Positions 39,251 through 44,978 of a DNA stretch of 44,978 bases are shown here, in pieces. The notes under the pieces are model-generated. The model saw only the letters and a list, made by a program, of their open reading frames with translations. It ran no database searches and was not told the origin of the DNA. Position 1 is the stretch's first letter. Each line of letters opens with the position of its first letter. A program made the position numbers and the translations under genes. This DNA comes from Acidaminobacter hydrogenoformans DSM 2784 (lineage in GTDB: Bacteria; Bacillota; Clostridia; Peptostreptococcales; Acidaminobacteraceae): positions 1 to 44,978 of the forward strand of contig NZ_FMWL01000022.1 in assembly GCF_900103005.1 (NCBI RefSeq), given 5' to 3'.

Positions 39251-39700
39251 TTAGTGCTCGTGCTCGTCCTCATCGTGGCCGTGGTCGTGGCCGTCGTCAT
39301 CCGGGTTGAAGTCTGCGAGTTCGTCGAAGGTGAGGCCGTTTTTGTTGGCGTAGTCGAGGAGCGCGGCCTTGATGGCTTGCTCAGCCAGGACGGAACAGTG
39401 GATTTTGACTGTTGGCAGGCCGCCCAGGGCAGCGATGACTTCCTGGTTGGTGAGGGTGAGGGCTTCCTTGATGGTGCGGCCCTTGATGAGCTCTGTGGCA
39501 ACACTGGACGACGCGATGGCGGAGCCGCAGCCAAAGGTCTTGAACTTCACGTCGACAATGCGGTTATCTTCGATCTTGAGGTACATACGCATGATGTCGC
39601 CGCATTTTGCGTTGCCGACTTCGCCCATACCATCGGCATTAGGGATTTCGCCGACGTTTCTCGGGTTAGTGAAGTGTTCCATGACTTTTTCGTTATACAT
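39251..39700 (-). CDS. iscU: Fe-S cluster scaffold IscU/NifU-like, with a His/Asp-rich tail
   Basis: Scaffold on which Fe-S clusters are built from sulfur delivered by the desulfurase. 149 residues. 'MYNEKVMEHFTNPRNVGEI' is the standard N-terminus; cluster-ligand Cys33 (NAKCGD), Cys58 (FGCGSA) and Cys102 (HCSV) are all present. Residues from about 132 onward form an unusual Asp/His-rich tail (DDDGHDHGHDEDEHEH) that could bind zinc, nickel or iron. Its ATG overlaps the iscS stop by one base, so the pair is coupled. Confidence 0.95.
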   Translation of the reverse strand: MYNEKVMEHFTNPRNVGEIPNADGMGEVGNAKCGDIMRMYLKIEDNRIVDVKFKTFGCGSAIASSSVATELIKGRTIKEALTLTNQEVIAALGGLPTVKIHCSVLAEQAIKAALLDYANKNGLTFDELADFNPDDDGHDHGHDEDEHEH

Positions 39701-40878
39701 TATCGCGTTCCTCCAGTGGCTTTTTCGTATAGTGGGGAGTAGCTGCGCAGGCGCTCAACGATAGGCTTCAGCTGCTCAATGACGTAGTCGACGTCCTCGT
39801 CCGTGGTGAACTCGCCGAGGGAAAGCCGGAGGCTGCCGTGGGCAATTTCGTGGGTGAGGCCTATGGCCATGAGGACGTGGGATGGGTCCAGGGAGCCCGA
39901 GGTGCAGGCGGAGCCGCTGGAGGCCGCTATGCCAACGAGGTCGAGGCTCAGCAGGAGCGACTCGCCTTCAATGAATTCAAAGCAGAAATTGACGTTGCCC
40001 GGGTGGCGCTTGGTGCGGTGGCCGTTGAGGCGGATGTATGGGATCGTGGCTTCAATGCCGGCGATCATCTTGTCCCTGAGGCGGATGAGGCGGGCGTTGT
40101 TTTCTTCGAAGCCTTCCGCTGCCAGCTCGACGGCTTTGCCGAAGCCTATGATGCCCGGGACGTTTTCCGTGCCCGGTCTTCGCTTCTTCTCCTGTGCCCC
40201 GCCATCCATGAGGTTCTTGATGCGGGTGCCCTTACGGACGTAGAGGGCGCCTATGCCCTTTGGCCCGTAGAGCTTGTGGGCGGAGAAGCTCATGAGGTCG
40301 ATGTTCTGTTTGTTGACGTCCAGCTCGATCTTGCCGAGGGCCTGGACGGCGTCAGTGTGGAAGAGGACGCCGTGCTTTTTGGCGATTTGGCCAATTTCTT
40401 CTATAGGCTGTATGGTACCGATCTCGTTGTTGACGGCCATGATGGAAATCAGGATGGTGCTTGGCTGGATGGCGGCTTCGAGGTCTTTGAGGGAAATGAG
40501 ACCATCGGCATCTGTTTTGAGATAGGTCACTTCAAAGCCTTCCTTTTCCAGCATCTCGCAGACGTGGAGGACGGCGTGGTGTTCAATGGTGGTGGTGATG
40601 ATGTGGTTGCCCTTTTGCTTGTTGGCGTGGGCGACGCCGCGGATGGCCCAGTTGTCGGACTCGGTGCCGCCGGCGGTGAAAAAGAGCTCGTCGACGCTGG
40701 CGCCAATGTATTCAGCGATCGTGTTGCGGGCGCTCATGACGCCTTTACGGGCTTCGCGGCCGAAGGCGTGGACGCTGGAGGCGTTGCCGTAGATTTCCGT
40801 GAAGTAAGGGAGCATGGCCTCGACGACTTCTGGTTTGACGGGTGTGGTGGCGGAATGGTCCATGTAGACGCTTCTCAT
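39700..40878 (-). CDS. iscS: Cysteine desulfurase IscS/NifS
   Basis: PLP enzyme that releases sulfur from cysteine for Fe-S clusters and tRNA thiolation. 392 residues. 'VYMDHSATTPVKPEVVEAM' at the N-terminus; PLP Lys202 in 'SFSAHKLYGPKGIGALY'; 'GTENVPGIIGFG'; persulfide-forming Cys325 in 'SSGSACTSG'. The order iscR-iscS-iscU-mnmA is common in Clostridia. The gap to iscR (130 bp) contains a short run of GGTGCTTGA repeats (about 40919-40950). Confidence 0.96.
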   Translation of the reverse strand: MRSVYMDHSATTPVKPEVVEAMLPYFTEIYGNASSVHAFGREARKGVMSARNTIAEYIGASVDELFFTAGGTESDNWAIRGVAHANKQKGNHIITTTIEHHAVLHVCEMLEKEGFEVTYLKTDADGLISLKDLEAAIQPSTILISIMAVNNEIGTIQPIEEIGQIAKKHGVLFHTDAVQALGKIELDVNKQNIDLMSFSAHKLYGPKGIGALYVRKGTRIKNLMDGGAQEKKRRPGTENVPGIIGFGKAVELAAEGFEENNARLIRLRDKMIAGIEATIPYIRLNGHRTKRHPGNVNFCFEFIEGESLLLSLDLVGIAASSGSACTSGSLDPSHVLMAIGLTHEIAHGSLRLSLGEFTTDEDVDYVIEQLKPIVERLRSYSPLYEKATGGTR

Positions 40879-41008
40879 TGGGCAGGACTCCTTCTGGATA
40901 ATAGTCTTATCGATTTTTGGTGCTTGAGGTGCTTGAGGTGCTTGTGGTGCGCTTCAAAGATTATTTTTTGCCGATGGTCAGCTGCCAGCGCAATGACCCA
41001 TCCGTTCA

Positions 41009-41467
41009 TTACTTGTTGCAAAAAAATTGAGTATCAATGGGGCCGGCGTGCATGCGTTTGTGGTCAAGCACCATATCTTTTAGGGTAATGGTCGTGACGA
41101 CCTGAAGCAGGCTGTCGCGCATTTTTTCATAGATCATGTGGGTGACGCAGTAGTCTGCTTGCTCGCAGGCGTCGTCGCCCAGGAGCCGGACGCATTCCGT
41201 GGGGCCGAGGGGGCCTTCGAGGACGATCAGGATATCTGCGACGGTGATCTGGTCAGCGGGTTTGTTGAGGAGATAGCCGCCCTGGGCGCCGCGGACGCTC
41301 TTGACGAGGTCGGCTTTTTTCAGGGGGGCGATGAGCTGTTCCAGGTAGTTGACGCTGATCCCCTGCCGCTCCGCGATGGAGGTCAGGGAGATGGGCGCGT
41401 CGCCGTCATTGAGGGCCAGGTCGAACATGGCTTTGAGGCCGTAGCGGCCCCGGGTGGAGAGTTTCAT
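41009..41467 (-). CDS. iscR: Rrf2-family regulator IscR
   Basis: Fe-S sensing repressor of the isc operon. 152 residues. The winged helix begins 'MKLSTRGRYGLKAMFDLAL' and includes 'SLTSIAERQGISVNYLEQLIAPLKKADLVKSVRGAQGGYLL'. Three cysteines (Cys92, Cys101, Cys107) with nearby His110 match the IscR cluster-ligand arrangement. First gene of the isc operon. A strong promoter and a partial dyad are seen upstream, so autoregulation is likely. Confidence 0.93.
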   Translation of the reverse strand: MKLSTRGRYGLKAMFDLALNDGDAPISLTSIAERQGISVNYLEQLIAPLKKADLVKSVRGAQGGYLLNKPADQITVADILIVLEGPLGPTECVRLLGDDACEQADYCVTHMIYEKMRDSLLQVVTTITLKDMVLDHKRMHAGPIDTQFFCNK

Positions 41468-41588
41468 TTTTTGTCACCTCGTTTGGACGAGTGGGGTTGG
41501 TGGTGTGCGATGTATTATGGGTTACGGTGATATTATGGCGTTAAATTATTGTTGATGTGTTGCTGATAGGTTGCTGAAAGGTTGTAAC

Positions 41589-41620
41589 GAATTCAATCCC
41601 GACTTATAGGGTGGGAATTC
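41589..41620 (-). promoter_or_regulatory. Partial dyad at the iscR promoter (candidate operator)
   Basis: Between two GAATTC boxes (41589-41594 and 41615-41620) lies TCCCGACTTATAGGGTGGGA, an imperfect dyad. It covers the predicted transcription start, just after the -10. The position and GTCGGGA-type half sites would suit an Rrf2-family repressor such as IscR. Confidence 0.45.
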
Positions 41621-41626
41621 AAATCA

Positions 41627-41655
41627 AGTATAATACGCGGTTAATTGTGTGTCAA
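41627..41655 (-). promoter_or_regulatory. SigA promoter of the isc operon
   Basis: Minus strand TTGACA (41655-41650), 17-bp spacer, TATACT (41632-41627). The -35 is perfect and the -10 matches at five of six bases. It leaves a leader of about 150 nt before iscR. Confidence 0.82.
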
Positions 41656-41733
41656 GGCTCATAAGGTGGAAATATGCCAGTATTCTTGCACTTTTTCACG
41701 TACAAAGCCGAGTGAAATGGTTGGGAATGGTTT

Positions 41734-41849
41734 TTTGGTTGGGGACTGGGCCCACCTGAGGGTTTGGTTGGGGACTGGGCCGGAATGGAGATTTGGTGTG
41801 GGACTGGGCCCGCTTGTGGGTTTGGTGCGGGACTGGGCCGGAATACAAT
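41734..41849. repeat. Four tandem 29-bp repeats (TTTGGTTGGGGACTGGGCC core)
   Basis: Units begin at 41734, 41763, 41792 and 41821, exactly 29 bp apart. Each has a conserved 19-bp core (TTTGG-TGGGGACTGGGCC type) and a 10-bp variable end. The ends alternate: units 1 and 3 have a C-rich then GGG type, units 2 and 4 start GGAAT, so the array looks like a doubled 58-bp unit. It is followed by GGGTCTGACCCC (about 41857-41868) and repeated GTGCCCTAC strings. Confidence 0.88.
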
Positions 41850-41941
41850 CGGCGCGGGTCTGACCCCGTGTGCCCTACCCCAGTGTGTGCCCTACTCCAT
41901 AGGTGCCCTTTGAATTATACTGACTACTTGAGCAAAAAAAA

Positions 41942-41962
41942 AGCAAGGCATTCAGCCTCGCT
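41942..41962 (-). terminator. Terminator of the alkylation repair operon
   Basis: Stem AGCGAGGC / GCCTTGCT (one G-T pair) with a TGAAT loop, followed on the minus strand by nine T. It lies 7 bp after the adaA stop. Confidence 0.9.
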
Positions 41963-41968
41963 GTTTTT

Positions 41969-42556
41969 CTAAATGAGTTGGTGGTTTGCCCTGAATTTTC
42001 CGGGAGACATGTGATAGGCCCGTTTAAAGGCGGCGTAGAAAGCGGATTGGCTTGAGAAGCCGCTGGAGAGGGCGATTTGGAGGATGGGGGCGCTTGAGGT
42101 TATGAGAGAACGTGCGGCTATTTCAAGGCGTTTTTGTAGGATCATCTCCATGGGGAGACAGCCGTAGTGTGCGTTGAAAGCGGCTTTAACGGAGGCTTGA
42201 TGTCCGCCAAGGGCTTTAAGGAGGGGTGCCAGGACTTCGGGGTCAAGGAGGTGGACTTCAATGGCCTCACGCAAGGCTTCGGTGGAATGCTCGTATGGCG
42301 CGTAGTCAGACAGATCCGGCCTGCAGCGCTTACAAGGCCTGTAACCTGCAGCCAGAGCTGCGTCCCGGGTATCAAAAAAGTCAAGATTTTCCGGCTTAGG
42401 CGCTCTCGACCTGCAGGAGGGACGGCAGAAGATGCCCGTGGATTTGACAGCATAGAAAAATTTGCCGTCATAAGCAGCGTCCGAGTTCAGGACTGCAGCG
42501 AGTTTAACCGGGTCGACTGAGTGCGGCGCCTTGTCCGTCATTTTCTGATCAGCCAC
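41969..42556 (-). CDS. adaA: AdaA-like alkylation-response regulator (Ada zinc domain plus AraC helix-turn-helix)
   Basis: Methylphosphotriester repair protein and transcriptional activator. 195 residues: N-terminal Ada zinc domain with ligands Cys44, Cys48, Cys75 and Cys78 ('GIFCRPSC' and 'CKRC'), in which one Cys accepts a methyl group, and a C-terminal AraC-type DNA-binding domain ('ILQIALSSGFSSQSAFYAAFKRAYHMSPGKFRA'). The methylguanine transferase domain of full-length Ada is missing and is supplied by the separate ogt gene. GTG start with AAGGAGG 8 bp upstream; it overlaps the end of alkD by 8 bp. Confidence 0.9.
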   Translation of the reverse strand: MADQKMTDKAPHSVDPVKLAAVLNSDAAYDGKFFYAVKSTGIFCRPSCRSRAPKPENLDFFDTRDAALAAGYRPCKRCRPDLSDYAPYEHSTEALREAIEVHLLDPEVLAPLLKALGGHQASVKAAFNAHYGCLPMEMILQKRLEIAARSLITSSAPILQIALSSGFSSQSAFYAAFKRAYHMSPGKFRANHQLI

Positions 42557-43004
42557 TGGACGCCCCTCCTTTCACGCTTTTCAGAGATTTTATGATGGCT
42601 TTGTGCTCAGGGCTCACTTTTCTGGACTCGAGGATTTTCTGGAGGGCTTTTTGATGGACAAAAGGGTCCAATTTGTGCTTATTGGCCTCGAGCTGGCTGA
42701 GTGTTGTGCTTGGATCGAAAGCGAAAGCTTGGGACAGTCCCCAGGCTATGGCCATTTTCGCGTAATACTTTTCATGCCGATGGTCAAGGTACGCTCCCAG
42801 CACATCCTCCAGCCAAGCTTCGGTTAAGTAATGATTCAGAAGCATCACTGCGCCAAAACGAAATTCAAATTCCCGTTCGGATAGCAAGTAGCGCGTCGTG
42901 AAGTCCCAGGTCTCCGCCCTCTTTTCCTTGACGAATTTAAGACCTGCACAAAAGCTGTCGCAAACGGACCAATTATGGATCCTGGGCACGAAGGCCCTGA
43001 TCAA
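42549..43004 (-). pseudogene. DNA alkylation repair protein (AlkD-like), 5'-truncated
   Basis: HEAT-repeat DNA glycosylase fragment of about 151 residues; the family is usually about 230. It begins at 'LIRAFVPRIHNWSVCDSFCAGLKFVK', near residue 85-90 of normal relatives. 'NWSVCDSF' and 'EFRFGAVMLL' contain the Trp, Asp and Arg that correspond to active-site residues of AlkD, so the catalytic part remains but the first helices are missing. The frame is closed by a TGA two codons before the TTG at 43004. A ribosome site plus ATG (43035) just upstream is in another frame and gives only 20 codons. A deletion of the 5' part is the simplest reading; an unusual short form is possible. Confidence 0.75.
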
Positions 43005-43058
43005 AGGTCAGCATTTCTGGGCTTGTTGTGAACATGGGACCTCCGCAGTGTAATATTT

Positions 43059-43568
43059 TCAGCTGCCCTTATTTTCATTGTGTTGGTTGGCCTGTTCCAG
43101 CTGCAGTAAGGCAGCTTTGACGTCGAGGCCGGCGGCAAAGCCTGTGAGTTTGCCATTTGTGCCAATGACCCTGTGGCAGGGTGTGAGGATCAGGACAGGA
43201 TTGCGGCCGCAGGCGGTGCCCACTGCCCTTGAGGCGCTTGGGCTGCCTATGGCGCGGGCTATGTCCGTATAGGTTTGCGTGGTGCCATATGGGATTTCTC
43301 GAAGGGCGTTCCAGACCTTTTGCTGGAAGTCGGTCCCGGCTGGTGCGAGTGGGAGGTCAAAGCTTTGGCGGGTGCCCTTCAGGTAGGCTTCCAGCTGCCG
43401 GTGGGCTTCCAGAATCAAGGGTGTTTCGCCTTTTATTCTATTGGCGTCAGAAGCGACTATTCCAGTGGATGGGTCGCCTATGATCAGATGGGTAATCGCT
43501 GATCCGTTGTCTGCTATGGTGATAGAGCCAAGTATGGTCGTATAAGTATAAAAATGAGTTTGATGCAT
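43059..43568 (-). CDS. ogt: Methylated-DNA-protein cysteine methyltransferase Ogt
   Basis: Suicide enzyme that removes O6-alkyl groups from guanine. 169 residues: N-terminal ribonuclease-like domain, then 'GTDFQQKVWNALREIPYGTTQTYTDIARAIGSPSASRAVGTACGRNPVLILTPCHRVIG', with Cys131 of PCHRV as alkyl acceptor and the Arg finger in 'SRAVG'. It starts the ogt-alkD-adaA cluster; 54 bp separate it from the alkD remnant. Ribosome site GGAGG is 8 bp before the ATG. A C-terminal Asn/Glu-rich tail is not conserved. Confidence 0.95.
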   Translation of the reverse strand: MHQTHFYTYTTILGSITIADNGSAITHLIIGDPSTGIVASDANRIKGETPLILEAHRQLEAYLKGTRQSFDLPLAPAGTDFQQKVWNALREIPYGTTQTYTDIARAIGSPSASRAVGTACGRNPVLILTPCHRVIGTNGKLTGFAAGLDVKAALLQLEQANQHNENKGS

Positions 43569-43703
43569 GGGGGTCGCCTCCGGTGGTGGAAATTAATTTC
43601 TTGCGTGAAGACTAAGTTCTAAATTGATTTTAATACTTTTTGAGCGCCGTGACTTCCTGAATTCGAGAAAGTAATTTTTGTATGTCGTTTTGTGAGACAC
43701 AAA

Positions 43704-44153
43704 TTAAAACAATTCCGGGTCTGCCAAATGAAAAGCAATAACTTTTTCAATTTGATTCAGTCTTACATAAAACCGATGGCCCGGAGCTTCGAAGACGGTG
43801 AAATCGCCACTGGGGTAGACGCGGTGGATGCTGTGGATCCACTGCCTGAGTGTTTCCTTTGGGATCGTGATGGAGGACTTGGTGAGGATGTGGTGGTCGT
43901 CATAGGCCTGGATAAACCACTGAATATGGCGTTCGGCGACGTCTTCCGGGACGGTGTCGAGCTTATCAGCGTTACAGGCCTTGCAAGAAGCGACGAGGTT
44001 GAAGACGTCGTTCGTGCCGCCGGCGCTTTTTGGGAGATAGTGATCCACGCTGAGACTTCCCATTTTGAGGGGCTTACCGCAGAAAAAGCAGTTGCCGTGC
44101 TGGCGATTATAAATGTAGTGGCGGTCTATGGTGACATATTTTCGCGGGGTCAT
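43704..44153 (-). CDS. HNH endonuclease-family protein
   Basis: Protein of 149 residues with an HNH fold: CxxC (Cys22, Cys25), 'SVDHYLPKSAGGTNDVFNLVASCKACN' with Asp37-His38, the central Asn, and the second CxxC (Cys57, Cys60). The C-terminal half (about 70-149) is not recognised. Free-standing HNH proteins may be housekeeping nucleases, phage remnants or parts of defence systems; no phage or restriction gene is nearby. A group II intron lies 450 bp to the right, but intron-encoded HNH domains are fused to the reverse transcriptase, so there is no evident link. Confidence 0.85.
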   Translation of the reverse strand: MTPRKYVTIDRHYIYNRQHGNCFFCGKPLKMGSLSVDHYLPKSAGGTNDVFNLVASCKACNADKLDTVPEDVAERHIQWFIQAYDDHHILTKSSITIPKETLRQWIHSIHRVYPSGDFTVFEAPGHRFYVRLNQIEKVIAFHLADPELF

Positions 44154-44181
44154 GGCGCACCTGCCCTTTTTGGGATATGCG

Positions 44182-44207
44182 AAAGGCCGCAGCGAGCTAC
44201 GGCCTTT
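44182..44207 (-). terminator. Hairpin between the DUF6440 and HNH genes
   Basis: Stem AAAGGCCG / CGGCCTTT with a 10-base loop. On the minus strand only CTTTCGC follows, so termination may be partial. Confidence 0.55.
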
Positions 44208-44252
44208 GAGGTTATATGCAGGGTGAGGAGGATGAGTCTGTGCGTAGCTTGG

Positions 44253-44453
44253 TTAGAGGGTGGTGTTGTCCTCAACTCGAGAGATGATGGGGTTGCCCTC
44301 TCTGTCGACGAGGAGGGTTAGTCCGGCTGAGGAACCATCGGAAACAAAAAGGTAGTTGACACCGGTTTCACGGTCGACGAGAATTCGAGTCACGCTGATT
44401 TTTCCTTGGGAATAGGTGGTTTCAAAGCGGTTGTCACTTTTTTTCCCAAACAT
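44253..44453 (-). CDS. DUF6440-family small protein
   Basis: Protein of 66 residues, 'MFGKKSDNRFETTYSQGKISVTRILVDRETGVNYLFVSDGSSAGLTLLVDREGNPIIS', which matches the DUF6440 pattern of short xylan-esterase-unrelated Firmicutes proteins with 'RILVDxETGVNYLF'. Function unknown. Ribosome site AGGGGGG is 6 bp before the ATG. It is followed by a hairpin before the HNH gene. Confidence 0.8.
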   Translation of the reverse strand: MFGKKSDNRFETTYSQGKISVTRILVDRETGVNYLFVSDGSSAGLTLLVDREGNPIISRVEDNTTL

Positions 44454-44558
44454 AGTCTGCCCCCTGTTCCGATTGGTGGTTTAACGCGTGCTGCATTTAA
44501 GAACAGTATAGCAAATTTGGGCGTGCCCTGTCGAGGAGAATGATGGTTGGAACAAGAG

Positions 44559-44606
44559 GGAACAAGAGGGACAGTCCCTTTTGGAACAAGAGGGACAGTC
44601 CCTTTT
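44559..44606. repeat. Two tandem 24-bp units with GGGACAGTCCC hairpins
   Basis: GGAACAAGAGGGACAGTCCC plus TTTT at 44559-44582 and again at 44583-44606, preceded by a partial copy GGAACAAGAG (44549-44558). Each unit is a short hairpin followed by four T. The group II intron starts 3 bp after the second unit. Confidence 0.88.
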
Positions 44607-44609
44607 GAT

Positions 44610-44978
44610 GTGCGCCCGGCATGGGCGATAACTTGGTGGTGCAAGTCCACTACGCGCTCGGTAGCAGGAAGCGTTAGTTGAAGGCAAGGGCGTCCATCGC
44701 GAGATGGAGTCTGAAGGAAGCCGGAGGCAAAATCCCGGGCTGACGAACAGAAACCGCATACTGAGGCCGGTACAGGGCGGATGAGTTTGCATTACAAAAC
44801 AAAGTCCAATGCTACCCGAACCCTTGCTGGTAAATGCGGCGGCTATATGGGATGAAGGTTATCGCTCTTACCCGGGGAGGTCTCACGGACGTGAAGTAGG
44901 GATCATCCGAACACGGAGTAAAGCTTGCCGTGAGAAGTCAGCAGAGGCCATAGTACCAGAATTTTTTTTCTGGGAAGG
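44610..44978 (+). mobile_element. Group II intron, 5' part (cut by the window edge)
   Basis: Starts GTGCGCCCGGCATGGGCG, the conserved group II 5' end (GUGYG). Then come typical domain I blocks: AACTTGGTGGTGCAAGTCC, TAGCAGGAAGCGTTAGTTGA, GAAGGAAGCCGGAGGCAAAA, CTGACGAACAGAAACCGC, CCCGGGGAGGTCT and AGAAGTCAGCAGAGGCCATA. The last is usually found just before the start of the intron reverse transcriptase gene, so that gene and domains IV-VI should lie right of the window. Subclass not assigned. Confidence 0.9.

Noticed and set aside
39838..41088. Long open frame (416 codons) on the plus strand opposite iscS
   Set aside because: Antisense shadow of a GC-rich gene. It has no family resemblance or ribosome site, while iscS on the other strand is unmistakable.
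41734..41849. Possible CRISPR array (29-bp regular repeats)
   Set aside because: The 29-bp units follow one another without spacers; the variable part is only 10 bp and alternates between two types. There are no cas genes.
43704..44153. HNH gene as part of a defence island
   Set aside because: No restriction, toxin-antitoxin, reverse transcriptase or other defence gene is adjacent within the window; the nearby intron is a separate element.

Overview
The window looks like a chromosomal segment of an anaerobic member of the Firmicutes, class Clostridia. This rests on the gene order alaS-ireB-ruvX-DUF1292-fur-rnjA-ylbF-mltG-trmR-trhP-udk, an alanine T-box leader, purine-rich Shine-Dalgarno sites, an iscR-iscS-iscU-mnmA cluster and a Gram-positive-style type IV pilus locus without a secretin. 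The genus cannot be fixed from the sequence alone. Base composition is uneven: most housekeeping genes are moderately GC-rich, while the pilin genes (about 1.1-4.7 kb) and the two-component/TRAP block (about 28.4-35.0 kb) are clearly more AT-rich.

Layout. 1-897: right part of an IS66-family insertion sequence. 912-14006 (minus strand): a type IV pilus locus transcribed from right to left as pilD, pilM, pilN, pilO, pilB, pilT, pilC and a sigma-70 family factor, then an 830-bp purine-rich leader and the major pilin pilA, then an AT-rich gap and three minor pilin-like genes ending at a strong terminator. Two features stand out. PilO is fused to S-layer homology (SLH) repeats. The sigma factor is of the SigB/SigF/SigG type, and a good SigB-type promoter (GTTTTA-N14-GGGTAT) lies just upstream of pilA, suggesting a dedicated sigma factor that switches on the major pilin.

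14478-26242 (minus strand): the conserved housekeeping block. It covers alanyl-tRNA synthesis under T-box control, the IreB phosphoprotein, an added Fe-S aldo/keto reductase, RuvX, a DUF1292 protein, a Fur-family regulator, RNase J, a YlbF-family protein, a lipoprotein-like MltG, the tRNA hydroxylation/methylation pair TrmR/TrhP, and uridine kinase. A GNAT acetyltransferase follows.

27144-35012 (plus strand): a YgeY-type hydrolase, then a transport module. It has a sensor kinase with its own periplasmic-type solute-binding domain, an NtrC-type response regulator, a sigma-54 promoter and a DctPQM TRAP transporter. The module is bounded on both sides by nearly identical 36-bp palindromic repeats in the same orientation.

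35187-44453 (minus strand): two tandem DUF1904 proteins, a CNNM/CorC-family membrane protein, the iscR-iscS-iscU-mnmA cluster with a 34-residue membrane peptide gene after mnmA, a DNA alkylation repair cluster (ogt, a 5'-truncated alkD, adaA), an HNH endonuclease and a DUF6440 protein. From about 26.8 kb onward many intergenic gaps carry members of a palindromic repeat family built on a GGGAC core, including one array of four exact 29-bp units. The window ends inside the 5' portion of a group II intron that begins 3 bp after two such hairpin repeats.
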